A program made the translations under genes and the position numbers. Of a stretch of 64,000 nt of DNA, positions 25,049-31,899 are shown in pieces. The notes below the pieces were generated by a model. That model had not been told where the DNA came from. It saw only the letters and a list, made by a program, of their open reading frames with translations, and did no database searches. The DNA comes from an uncultured SAR116 cluster alpha proteobacterium (GTDB taxonomy: Bacteria; Pseudomonadota; Alphaproteobacteria; Puniceispirillales; Marisalimonadaceae): contig CACMTN010000001.1 of the NCBI GenBank assembly GCA_902616615.1, positions 84,521-148,520 of the forward strand, read 5' to 3'. Numbering within the stretch: position 1 is the first letter of the stretch; each line of letters begins with the position of its first letter.

Positions 25049-25967
25049 CTACAAGTAAATAGGGGGCTGTTCCTAATTGTTCTGCATACTCTAATAAGTG
25101 TTGTAAATTACTCGATTTAATTGGAAGTTTATTTGATTTAGAGATACCTCTTACACCTCTTACAAATACAGTTGAATCATTCAAACTAGAAAACCCAGAT
25201 ATATTTTGTTCTGGTATCAAAGTATCTCTGTAATTAAACCCAAAGGCATATAAACATTTTAAGGCTGTTTCAATATCATTCATTGTACTTTGAAAAACAC
25301 AATGTAATGTTCCGGAGTGTGAAGTTTTTCTAATGTCAGCCAATGGATATTCTTCATAAATGTAATCATCTAATTCTAAATTTCTCCATCTCGACAATTG
25401 TTCTGGAGTAGGAATTATTACAAAAGTAGAAAAATATTTCTTAGCACTGATTAATTTTTCAAGGTTAAAAACATTACCTTGTAGTTCTGTTGATTTTCCA
25501 AAGGCATTTTCAATTTTATTTTGTGTGTCAGTTGTCTTTGCATCTCGAACAATTTCTCTGTGCTCTCTCATAGTTTGGTCTACAAAGGTTTTTTCTGTAT
25601 CAGGTGTAATTTTATCTTCAATAAGTGTTACAAATTTTTGAGAGCCTTCATCTTCTCCATAATGTGATTGATATTGTCTATCTAAATTAGTTAGTTCATA
25701 TAATGTCGAAAATGAACCTGGCAGTTTATTCCTATAATTCAATAGATTTTGATTTGAACCTATAGATACCCATTTAGATAATGTACCTTTGGACATTCCT
25801 ATTTTTTCTGCCAATTGATTTTGAGAAGTATCATCAAGTTGAGTTACTGCTTCATTTATTACAATAGCCATATCGATTATACTTTTTTGAACTTCGGTTT
25901 TGGCTTGTAAAATTCTTTTTACATGCTCATTAAGGGTGAGAGTATTTGGTAAAATTACTTCATTCAT
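25005..25967 (-). CDS. Helix-turn-helix protein with degenerate MT-A70 methyltransferase domain
   Basis: 320 residues. An HTH of KorB/ParB style lies at about 49-70 (NQLAEKIGMSKGTLSKWVSIG), followed by a helical linker. The C-terminal 178-320 matches MT-A70 in order: an early strand (TFVIIPTPEQ), YPLADI, a strand and helix DIETALKCLYAFGFNYRDT, TVFVRGVRG where active enzymes have LLLVGxRG, and the terminal AEQLGTAPYLLVGEKTKRKDW. The catalytic DPPW is replaced by IPTPEQ (185-190), so it is probably inactive. By analogy with METTL14-type partners it may bind DNA and guide or activate the neighbouring enzyme. It lies 2 bp from the CmoA-like gene and overlaps the fusion gene by 44 bp, so tight coupling is expected. 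ParB itself is less likely, because no ParB N-terminal CTPase motifs are seen. Confidence 0.75.
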   Translation of the reverse strand: MNEVILPNTLTLNEHVKRILQAKTEVQKSIIDMAIVINEAVTQLDDTSQNQLAEKIGMSKGTLSKWVSIGSNQNLLNYRNKLPGSFSTLYELTNLDRQYQSHYGEDEGSQKFVTLIEDKITPDTEKTFVDQTMREHREIVRDAKTTDTQNKIENAFGKSTELQGNVFNLEKLISAKKYFSTFVIIPTPEQLSRWRNLELDDYIYEEYPLADIRKTSHSGTLHCVFQSTMNDIETALKCLYAFGFNYRDTLIPEQNISGFSSLNDSTVFVRGVRGISKSNKLPIKSSNLQHLLEYAEQLGTAPYLLVGEKTKRKDWLCCIE

Positions 25968-25969
25968 AC

Positions 25970-26896
25970 TTAATCTTTTTTGATTGCAATCAGACCAATA
26001 AAATTAAAGTTTCTCCAAAAAACCTGAATATCTTTGAAACCAACTTTTTTAAGATTATTGATTATTGTTTCTTCAGTATCCAACTTGGCCAATTTTCGTA
26101 ATACTTGTTCTTTATCTAACAACTCTTCTTCTGAAAAGAACTGTCTCTTGTATCCCATATACATGAAATCCATCATGTTCTGGAACTTTGCATCAGGAGA
26201 GAATACTTTTTCACACAAAACAAAACCACCACCTTTGATTAGGTCATAATTGAAAATGTCATCTAACATTCTTTCTCTATCAGCCTCCGGAATAAATTGA
26301 AGCGTGAACATAGACACCATGAATGACGAATACTTTTCTTTTCGTTTCATTCTTTCTGGGGCTTTCCAATTACGAACATCACAAGGTAAATTAATCATTA
26401 TGGTACTCGTATCATTTTTTATTATCTTCTTTTTTTTACCTCTCAAATCTGCATCTGTGAAATGTTTGAGAAATGTAGGATTACCCTCAACACCAAAATA
26501 ATTCACATTATCTATGTCAATATTTGCAGCCATGATTCTCCTAATCATAGTACCCTCACTACAACCTAAATCGTAAACACTACTATTAGGTGTAATAAAA
26601 TACTGACTAATCTTTTCGACATCATCTCTTAGATGGTCATAACCTCTTATGGATTTGTGTATGTGGTCATCAAAATAAGGTGCCATGTTAGAGAATGAGA
26701 ATTTTTTATAATCACGAGCATACTCACCATATTTTTTCACATTTTTTTTCTGATTTTTTTCTGAAATTTTATCGAGTCTTTTATACTCTTCCTGTACGGC
26801 CTTTAATTTATCTTTCATATCTTTCATTGCTGCATATTCAGCCTCTTTCAATTTAAGAGCCTTTTCTTTTATACTTTTATACAGTTCATCATTCAT
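25970..26896 (-). CDS. CmoA-like carboxy-SAM synthase family protein
   Basis: 308 residues. After a lysine-rich helical extension (1-65) absent from E. coli CmoA, the match is close: DDHIHKSIRGY (76-86), VYDLGCSEG (107-115, SAM loop), CDVRNW, FTLQF (197-201), GGGFVLCEKVFSPDAKF, YKRQFFSEEELLDK, and the C-terminal FNFIGLIAIK. CmoA turns SAM and prephenate into carboxy-S-adenosyl-methionine, normally used by CmoB on tRNA wobble uridine. Here no cmoB is present, and the neighbour is a DNA cytosine methyltransferase. E. coli Arg199, recalled as contacting the carboxylate from the second subunit, aligns with Glu263, so the product needs proof; a divergent methyltransferase is the alternative. It is first in the operon, behind the promoter at 26967-26995. 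Confidence 0.85.
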   Translation of the reverse strand: MNDELYKSIKEKALKLKEAEYAAMKDMKDKLKAVQEEYKRLDKISEKNQKKNVKKYGEYARDYKKFSFSNMAPYFDDHIHKSIRGYDHLRDDVEKISQYFITPNSSVYDLGCSEGTMIRRIMAANIDIDNVNYFGVEGNPTFLKHFTDADLRGKKKKIIKNDTSTIMINLPCDVRNWKAPERMKRKEKYSSFMVSMFTLQFIPEADRERMLDDIFNYDLIKGGGFVLCEKVFSPDAKFQNMMDFMYMGYKRQFFSEEELLDKEQVLRKLAKLDTEETIINNLKKVGFKDIQVFWRNFNFIGLIAIKKD

Positions 26897-26966
26897 AGTT
26901 TTATTCCTGATAAAATAATAAGATAATTATGTAATCTTTGCAGTAAAAAATAAATAATTCAGTTAA

Positions 26967-26995
26967 ATTATTGCCGTACCTAAAACCTATGTCAA
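26967..26995 (-). promoter_or_regulatory. Sigma-70-type promoter of the modification operon
   Basis: On the minus strand TTGACA (26990-26995) is followed after exactly 17 bp by AATAAT (26967-26972). This is a perfect -35 and a 5/6 -10, about 70 bp upstream of the CmoA-like ATG at 26896. No palindromic operator is obvious between the promoter and the gene, so strong, possibly constitutive expression is suggested. Confidence 0.7.
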
Positions 26996-27006
26996 TTTGA
27001 AAAAAT

Positions 27007-27031
27007 AAAACCCTTGCTGAACAAGGGTTTT
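27007..27031 (-). terminator. Intrinsic terminator after the serine recombinase
   Basis: AAAACCCTTG-CTGAA-CAAGGGTTTT is a perfect 10-bp stem with a 5-nt loop. On the minus strand it is followed by TATTTTTTC. It ends the recombinase transcript 45 bp after its stop and insulates the modification operon promoter. Confidence 0.85.
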
Positions 27032-27075
27032 GAATCTTCTAATTTGATGTTCCTATAACAAGTATTAAAGGTACA

Positions 27076-27705
27076 TTATCGTGCATACTCCAAATCTCCA
27101 CCTAAGTCTTCAATACTATCAATCAAATCTTTCTCAATAACTTTTTTGATGGTATCACTGCCAACTTTCAATTGTGACTTAATGTTTCTGATTGATGCTC
27201 CAGCTTTTTTCATTTCAAGAATTTTGTTTCTTGTAAGACCATTGATAGATTTCTTTCCGCCAATTCTACCTTTCTTCCTAGCCTTTTCCAAACCAGACCT
27301 TACTCGTTCAGAAATAAGGTCTTTCTCATATTGAGAAACTGCATTCATTACGTTAAAGAAAAAATCTCCAACAATAGTACTCGTATCTACATTTTGATTC
27401 TTAATTAACAAATCAATTTTTTTAGATTTTAATATTGCCGATATCTCACACATATTTTGAACTGAACGACCAAGTCTACTCAACTCAAGTGTAACTACCA
27501 TTTCAAACTTTCTGGTCATTGCATCTTTCAACATTTGGTCTAATGCAGGTCGTGATTTTATTGAACCAGAGATTCCCTCATCAACATATTCTTTGATGAT
27601 TGTGTAATTATGATTATCACACAATTCTCTCAACTCTATGAGTTGTCTTTCACAAGACTGTTCTGTGGTGCTCACACGAGCATAAATACAAACTTTTTTT
27701 GTCAT
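27076..27705 (-). CDS. Serine recombinase (resolvase/invertase family)
   Basis: 209 residues. Catalytic Ser12 lies in YARVSTTEQ, the Arg motif is ELSRLGRSVQN (about 74-84), and the long E-helix follows with ISERVRSGLEKARKKG. The C-terminal HTH of Hin/resolvase type is at about 157-190 (LTRNKILEMKKAGASIRNI). Size and layout match small serine resolvases and invertases. It may resolve dimers of the excised island or invert a segment. No paired inverted crossover sites were recognised by eye. It ends at the terminator 27007-27031. Confidence 0.9.
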   Translation of the reverse strand: MTKKVCIYARVSTTEQSCERQLIELRELCDNHNYTIIKEYVDEGISGSIKSRPALDQMLKDAMTRKFEMVVTLELSRLGRSVQNMCEISAILKSKKIDLLIKNQNVDTSTIVGDFFFNVMNAVSQYEKDLISERVRSGLEKARKKGRIGGKKSINGLTRNKILEMKKAGASIRNIKSQLKVGSDTIKKVIEKDLIDSIEDLGGDLEYAR

Positions 27706-27775
27706 AAGTACCTCGTAAAATGTAATGGAATATGTAATAATTTTACTAAATTGGAGTAGGGGAGTCCATGCATAT

Positions 27776-28000
27776 ATGAGCTATTATTGTATGAAATGTC
27801 AGTATCCATTTAAGAAATTATGGAGGTGTAAGTACGGCCATCATAAAGAATGGATATCTATATGTTACAACTGCATAATAGATATAAGAAGTCTCAGGGT
27901 TCGATTTATTAGTCAAATTGAGAATATTAGAATGAGGTTTGCATTTCCAAGTAAGAATCCAAGTGTTCTTAGGTTAAAGTTATTTACTGTTACAATTTAG
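27776..28000 (+). CDS. Small cysteine-rich (zinc-ribbon-like) protein
   Basis: 74 residues from ATG 27776, which has AGGGGAG 11 bp upstream; the frame is open further upstream to 27725. The N-terminal half carries CMKC, a C-x3-HH segment (CKYGHH) and CYNC, a spacing suitable for one or two zinc sites. The C-terminal half is basic. No family recognised. It is divergent from the serine recombinase. Confidence 0.5.
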   Translation: MSYYCMKCQYPFKKLWRCKYGHHKEWISICYNCIIDIRSLRVRFISQIENIRMRFAFPSKNPSVLRLKLFTVTI

Positions 28001-28080
28001 GCCCCCACCCAAAACTGAGTGTTTATACATAATCTATAAAATCAAGGTACAGATACCTGAAAAATTATAAGGAGGTTTAT

Positions 28081-28257
28081 TTGTTTTTTAAAAAAAAATG
28101 GGAATACAGTTGGATGACAACTAAATCAACAGCAGATATGGAAGTTACACGACATGAGCTCAATCGTAAAGGTGAAGAGGGATGGGAACTTGTAAACTCA
28201 ATGTATTATAATGATACTGGACACACAGAATTTTGGTTTAAAAGAAGATGTTTATAA
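28081..28257 (+). CDS. DUF4177-like small protein
   Basis: 58 residues starting at TTG 28081 behind an excellent AAGGAGG site. The pattern WEYSW, then LNRKGEEGWELVNSMYY, then EFWFKRR is the DUF4177 signature (a strand, a helix ending in GxEGWELV, and a last strand with FKR). Function of the family is unknown. It is followed 25 bp later by a second protein of the same pattern. Confidence 0.7.
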   Translation: MFFKKKWEYSWMTTKSTADMEVTRHELNRKGEEGWELVNSMYYNDTGHTEFWFKRRCL

Positions 28258-28282
28258 CATCCAAAATTATGAGGAAATAGTA

Positions 28283-28483
28283 ATGAGTGAGAATCCATGG
28301 AAAGGTGATAAATTTGAATATTATTGTGAGACTAATAATTTTGAATATCCAATTGATGAACAAAAATTTCTTAATCAGATGGGAAAATATGGTTACGAGT
28401 TAATTCTTATTAGACCTAAATTGCAAAACAGTTCTAGATATTATTTCAAAAGAAAAATAAAAAACATTGATACAAAATTATAG
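28283..28483 (+). CDS. Second DUF4177-like small protein
   Basis: 66 residues from ATG 28283 (ribosome site GAGGAAAT). KFEYYCET, FLNQMGKYGYELILIRP and RYYFKRK repeat the strand-helix-strand pattern of the preceding gene in more diverged form, with GYEL for GWEL. Tandem small proteins of this fold at the right edge of the island suggest a local duplication. The frame is open upstream to 28211, but that part lacks a ribosome site. Confidence 0.6.
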   Translation: MSENPWKGDKFEYYCETNNFEYPIDEQKFLNQMGKYGYELILIRPKLQNSSRYYFKRKIKNIDTKL

Positions 28484-28499
28484 GAAAAAATATATAAAA

Positions 28500-28553
28500 C
28501 ATTGACACTATACATTGACACAAAATAATTTATACAATAAAAACAATGACTTA
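28500..28553 (+). promoter_or_regulatory. Right-end candidate integrase arm sites
   Basis: Two copies of CATTGACAC (28500-28508 and 28513-28521) and the 18-mer AATAAAAACAATGACTTA (28536-28553), all identical to copies at the left end. They lie 15-68 bp inside the right attachment repeat. Confidence 0.6.
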
Positions 28554-28567
28554 TAATAAAGATTCAG

Positions 28568-28615
28568 GGAATCATAATCCGGGTGTCGGGGGTTCAAGTC
28601 CCTCCTCCGCTACCA
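28568..28615 (+). repeat. attR: displaced 3' part of tRNA-Met
   Basis: 48 bp identical to 18188-18235, ending in the CCA. Upstream sequence does not continue the cloverleaf, so it is not a second tRNA gene but the leftover 3' end of the original target after integration. Confidence 0.96.
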
Positions 28616-28841
28616 TTAGTACATCAAATAATAAGCCATCAATAAACGAATAGCAAAAAAAAAGCTATGATAACAAGATATTAATTAATCATTTTATTGC
28701 TTTTCCTAATACTTTGGTTAATGCACCACTGACCTTTTCTGTTAAGTTTTTGTTGAGTTTATTTAGTTTAAAAAGCTTTTTACTTTTTTGATAAGTATTG
28801 ACTCATAAATTGAAAAATGCTGAGATTTTAAAATACTTATC

Positions 28842-30275
28842 ATGTTAATTAAATACATATTGGAGAAAAAATTGTTATTTAAAAATTTATTTTGGATTTT
28901 ATTATTTTTTACATTAGTTGGTTGTGGAGGAGGAGGTGGTGGTGGACTAGCAAATGCTCCAGTTTCTCTAACTGTTTCCGCTCCTACTGCAATTAGTTCT
29001 TCTTTATTAACTCAGGGATCTACATATTCTGGTTCTACTGGAAATTATGGACAGTCAACTTCCATATCAATGAGTCAATATAGTTCTTATGGTGTACAAA
29101 CATTAAACAATACTTCAGCTAATCAAATTCATCCTAAAGCTCATTTAACAGACACAGGTGCAACAACAGCCTGGTCAAGTGGATGGACAGGGTATGGAAA
29201 AAATATTGCTATTCTTGATGATTTCTCAAGTGCAGTGAATATATACTCAGAAGTAACATTGTCCAGAACAGCCACTCAAACAGGTTATGATAGCGATACT
29301 TTTCCCAGAAATGCAGTAACAATGACTGGAACCTATGACGTTGATTACAAAGTTAAGTTTTCTACAACACATGGTGATCTAGTATCTAATATAGCCGGTG
29401 GAGATGCTAGCGCAGCTTCGACAAGTACAACATATAATTTTGATGCATCAGCTGTTACAGAAACAAATTGTGATAAAAATGGTGCAACCGCTTCATACTC
29501 ATGTACTCGTGACAATTTATCCTTTATTTGGGACGATTCTTCAACAGATTTAACTTTTAATAAAGTTGCAGGTGTTGCAAAAGATGCAACAATGGTTCAT
29601 TCCTCTCTTAATCTTAGTAGTGGAAATGCAACAAGTTTTACAACTATTAGTGAAAAATTTAACAATCTAACATCTGGAAATCATGTCATAAATATGAGCT
29701 TTGGTGTACTTTGGAATTCTGGTGTCACTTGGTCTGATATTGAGTCTGGATGGTCACCTTATAACTATGGTGCATATTTCAATTCTACAGATGCCGTTGT
29801 CGTGGTTGCAGCAGGTAATTACGCAGCTCCTTGTGCTACTAATGATATGGGGAGCTGTAATGCTGCTGCTACAATTCTTACAGTCGACGGAGATACAGCT
29901 AATCAAACTATTGTAGCCGGAGCATTAGATGCTGCTGGTACAGGTATTGCAACATATTCTAATCAAGCAGGTACTCTGAAACAACGTTATTTAATGGCGA
30001 GTGGAGAAACAGGTTATAAAAACCAATCTGATAATGCTTCTACAGTTGGAACATCCTTTTCAGCACCTCGTATTTCTGGAGCAGCTGCATTAGTAAGGCA
30101 TAAATTTCCAAATTTAACTGGTGCACAAACTGCATCAATACTTCTTCTTACTGCAGATAAAGATATAGATGGGAACGGTGTTAACGAATTTAGTGGTGTC
30201 TCAGATATCTATGGACATGGAAAATTAGACTTAGGAACTGCTCTTTCACCAGTTGGTTCATTGGCGGTGCAATAA
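28842..30275 (+). CDS. Subtilisin-like (S8) serine protease, lipoprotein
   Basis: 477 residues. An N-terminal lipoprotein signal with lipobox LVGC is followed at once by a run of glycines, then a low-complexity Ser/Thr linker (about 40-95). The S8 domain has Asp in AILDDFSS, His in TTHGDLVSNIAGGD, the oxyanion Asn near AAGN, and Ser in GTSFSAPRISGAAAL. Four to six cysteines (ETNCDKNG, YSCTRD, CATND, SCNAA) fit a secreted, disulfide-containing protease. Normal island-edge chromosomal context: it is the first gene after attR. The next gene encodes a small barrel-like protein; autotransporter proteases of this type usually carry their own barrel, which is missing here. Confidence 0.88.
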   Translation: MLIKYILEKKLLFKNLFWILLFFTLVGCGGGGGGGLANAPVSLTVSAPTAISSSLLTQGSTYSGSTGNYGQSTSISMSQYSSYGVQTLNNTSANQIHPKAHLTDTGATTAWSSGWTGYGKNIAILDDFSSAVNIYSEVTLSRTATQTGYDSDTFPRNAVTMTGTYDVDYKVKFSTTHGDLVSNIAGGDASAASTSTTYNFDASAVTETNCDKNGATASYSCTRDNLSFIWDDSSTDLTFNKVAGVAKDATMVHSSLNLSSGNATSFTTISEKFNNLTSGNHVINMSFGVLWNSGVTWSDIESGWSPYNYGAYFNSTDAVVVVAAGNYAAPCATNDMGSCNAAATILTVDGDTANQTIVAGALDAAGTGIATYSNQAGTLKQRYLMASGETGYKNQSDNASTVGTSFSAPRISGAAALVRHKFPNLTGAQTASILLLTADKDIDGNGVNEFSGVSDIYGHGKLDLGTALSPVGSLAVQ

Positions 30276-30276
30276 C

Positions 30277-30816
30277 ATGAAAAGACTTTTTATTACGTTC
30301 AATTGTTTCTTCTTAATTTTGATGTCGGGCTATCATACAGCATATGGAAGTAATTGGGGAATTAATGAGCTAAGAGGAAACTCTGATTACGTCAGAGGGC
30401 CAATATGGTCAGGTATTTTCAAAAGTTATAATGGAGAAACTTATGACGCCTCTGAATTTTACAAACAAAAAAATACAAATGTAACATTAGAAAGTTCAAT
30501 ATATTATTCTACTGAAAAAATTATATTTTTCTTCCCAACATATTTTGACAATGGTTATAAATCTGACCTATTTAAATCTGAACCAATAATTAGTTTTGGT
30601 ATAGGAGCATATACAAAAATGGGCCCTTATTCTATAGAATTTGTTGGGAAAAACCTTGTTGAATTAGGTGGAAATACATCTGAAAGACCGTGTGTAGATA
30701 GTTTTGAAAGACAATATCACTGCGGATTAGGTGTTGCATGGTCTGATTATGGTACATCAAACCTAAATCATGATTTAGAATCAACTTTAAATCTAGTTAT
30801 AAAATATGATTTTTAG
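30277..30816 (+). CDS. Putative small outer-membrane beta-barrel protein
   Basis: 179 residues from ATG 30277, one base after the protease stop region. It has a signal peptide (RLFITFNCFFLILMSGYHTAYG), alternating beta-strand pattern rich in Tyr/Phe/Gly, two C-terminal cysteines (RPCVD, YHCGLG), and a final strand ending in IKYDF; a terminal Phe is the usual BAM recognition feature. No family recognised. Adjacent to a lipoprotein protease and overlapping the next lipoprotein gene by 11 bp, it is probably one operon. Confidence 0.6.
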   Translation: MKRLFITFNCFFLILMSGYHTAYGSNWGINELRGNSDYVRGPIWSGIFKSYNGETYDASEFYKQKNTNVTLESSIYYSTEKIIFFFPTYFDNGYKSDLFKSEPIISFGIGAYTKMGPYSIEFVGKNLVELGGNTSERPCVDSFERQYHCGLGVAWSDYGTSNLNHDLESTLNLVIKYDF

Positions 30817-31219
30817 AGTAATTATTTCTATTTCTTTATGTTTTTTTCTTTTTGGTTGTTTTTTTACAGGATCAAATAATAAATATTTAAACTGTTTCAT
30901 GACTGAAAGAAATATCAACGATAAAAAGGCTAAGAAAAAGTGGATAGAAAAATACTTACCTAGAAGTTTTCACTACTCAATTACTAACTCAGAGATCCGT
31001 TTTAATTCACTAAATAAAACGATTAATTTATCTGAAGCTAAAAAAATTAACGGTCAATTAATTTTATCTGGAGATATATTCTTGAAAAATTCTAATGGAC
31101 ATAATTTCCCAATGACGTATCAAATGACGTACAATGAGCAAACAAAATTATATATATTAAAAGCATCACCTCATAAATTGTTTAAATTTGGAGAACAAAA
31201 AGGTTTTTGTGTTAATTAA
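30806..31219 (+). CDS. Small lipoprotein of unknown function
   Basis: 137 residues. A lipoprotein signal (VIISISLCFFLFGC) with the lipid cysteine near residue 18 precedes a beta-rich domain (FHYSITNSEIRFNS, KINGQLILSGDIF, TYQMTYNEQTKLY) that ends GFCVN. It resembles no family I can name. It overlaps the upstream barrel-like gene by 11 bp. Confidence 0.6.
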   Translation: MIFRVIISISLCFFLFGCFFTGSNNKYLNCFMTERNINDKKAKKKWIEKYLPRSFHYSITNSEIRFNSLNKTINLSEAKKINGQLILSGDIFLKNSNGHNFPMTYQMTYNEQTKLYILKASPHKLFKFGEQKGFCVN

Positions 31220-31331
31220 TATTCACAAATGATCCAAAATTTTCTTGTTAATATTTCATATTATACTACATAAATCATTTATAATGACGTATTATTTTGT
31301 AAGCTAAAAATAATAAAATTTGGAGTTTATT

Positions 31332-31556
31332 ATGTCGGTTTATGCAATTAAAGTATGGTTGTCTAAAAATGAAAAAGACTGGTTTTTTTATAAAGATTTA
31401 GAAGACAACATAGTGCATACATGGAGTAGAAGGGAAAAGGCAGAAGAAGTTTTGAGCCTTTTAACTTGTCATAAAGCTGAAATCACAGAAGATATACCTG
31501 CTCCAGCGTTAGCAAGATCAACTGAAAAAAAACAAAAATTAAAAGAAGAAAGTTAA
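31332..31556 (+). CDS. Small hypothetical protein
   Basis: 74 residues starting at ATG 31332 behind TTTGGAG. Sequence: a strand-like VYAIKVWLSKNEKDWFFYKD, then REKAEEVLSLLTCHKAEI and a lysine/glutamate-rich tail. No signal or membrane segment; no family recognised. It is followed 13 bp later by another small gene, so they may be co-transcribed. Confidence 0.55.
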   Translation: MSVYAIKVWLSKNEKDWFFYKDLEDNIVHTWSRREKAEEVLSLLTCHKAEITEDIPAPALARSTEKKQKLKEES

Positions 31557-31569
31557 TAATTGATCTAAA

Positions 31570-31866
31570 GTGCAGGGATCAAATAAAAATAATTGGAATG
31601 TAAGATTTGAGGTTACATTTTACGGTAATGATCCAAACAAAGGATCGTTTAGAGAAATTAAAGAAGATAATATAGTTTTTAATGATGAATTTGAAATTAA
31701 AAATAAATTACCGTTTAGTAATAATGCAAATGTTGAAATAAACTTTTTACTTTGGGTCGAAACATTACCAATTGAAAAGCTAACAAAATTACCCCATGAT
31801 TATAATGATCCAACAATAAAGTATGATCAAGAATCAATCCAAGTTTTAGAAGTTAAAAAGTTATAA
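31570..31866 (+). CDS. Small hypothetical protein
   Basis: 98 residues from GTG 31570, which has a weak ribosome site. It is beta-rich and acidic (WNVRFEVTFYGND, NVEINFLLWVETLP) with no signal or known motif. Its placement between two other small cytoplasmic proteins offers no functional clue. Confidence 0.5.
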   Translation: MQGSNKNNWNVRFEVTFYGNDPNKGSFREIKEDNIVFNDEFEIKNKLPFSNNANVEINFLLWVETLPIEKLTKLPHDYNDPTIKYDQESIQVLEVKKL

Positions 31867-31899
31867 TTTTGAGATGAATAAATTAGGAGGTTAGTTATT

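Larger units (their letters stand above)
18188..28615. mobile_element. tRNA-Met-integrated genomic island (about 10.4 kb)
   Basis: The element lies between the intact tRNA-Met and a displaced 48-bp copy of its 3' part, with a tyrosine integrase immediately after the tRNA. Its content: integrase, candidate structured RNA, small unknown proteins, a RHH protein, duplicated small exported proteins, a lipoprotein, the three-gene DNA-modification operon, a serine recombinase and two DUF4177-like proteins. No capsid, terminase, relaxase, replication initiator or restriction nuclease was recognised. It could be a phage satellite or a simple integrative element; mobility is inferred from its ends and not demonstrated. 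Confidence 0.93.

Noticed and set aside
25005..25967. ParB/Spo0J partition protein
   Set aside because: The HTH looks ParB-like, but no N-terminal ParB CTPase motifs are visible, there is no ParA gene beside it, and the C-terminal half fits a degenerate MT-A70 domain better.
28568..28615. Second tRNA-Met gene at the right end of the island
   Set aside because: Only the 3' 48 nt are present; the acceptor 5' strand and D-arm are missing, so it is the displaced attachment repeat.
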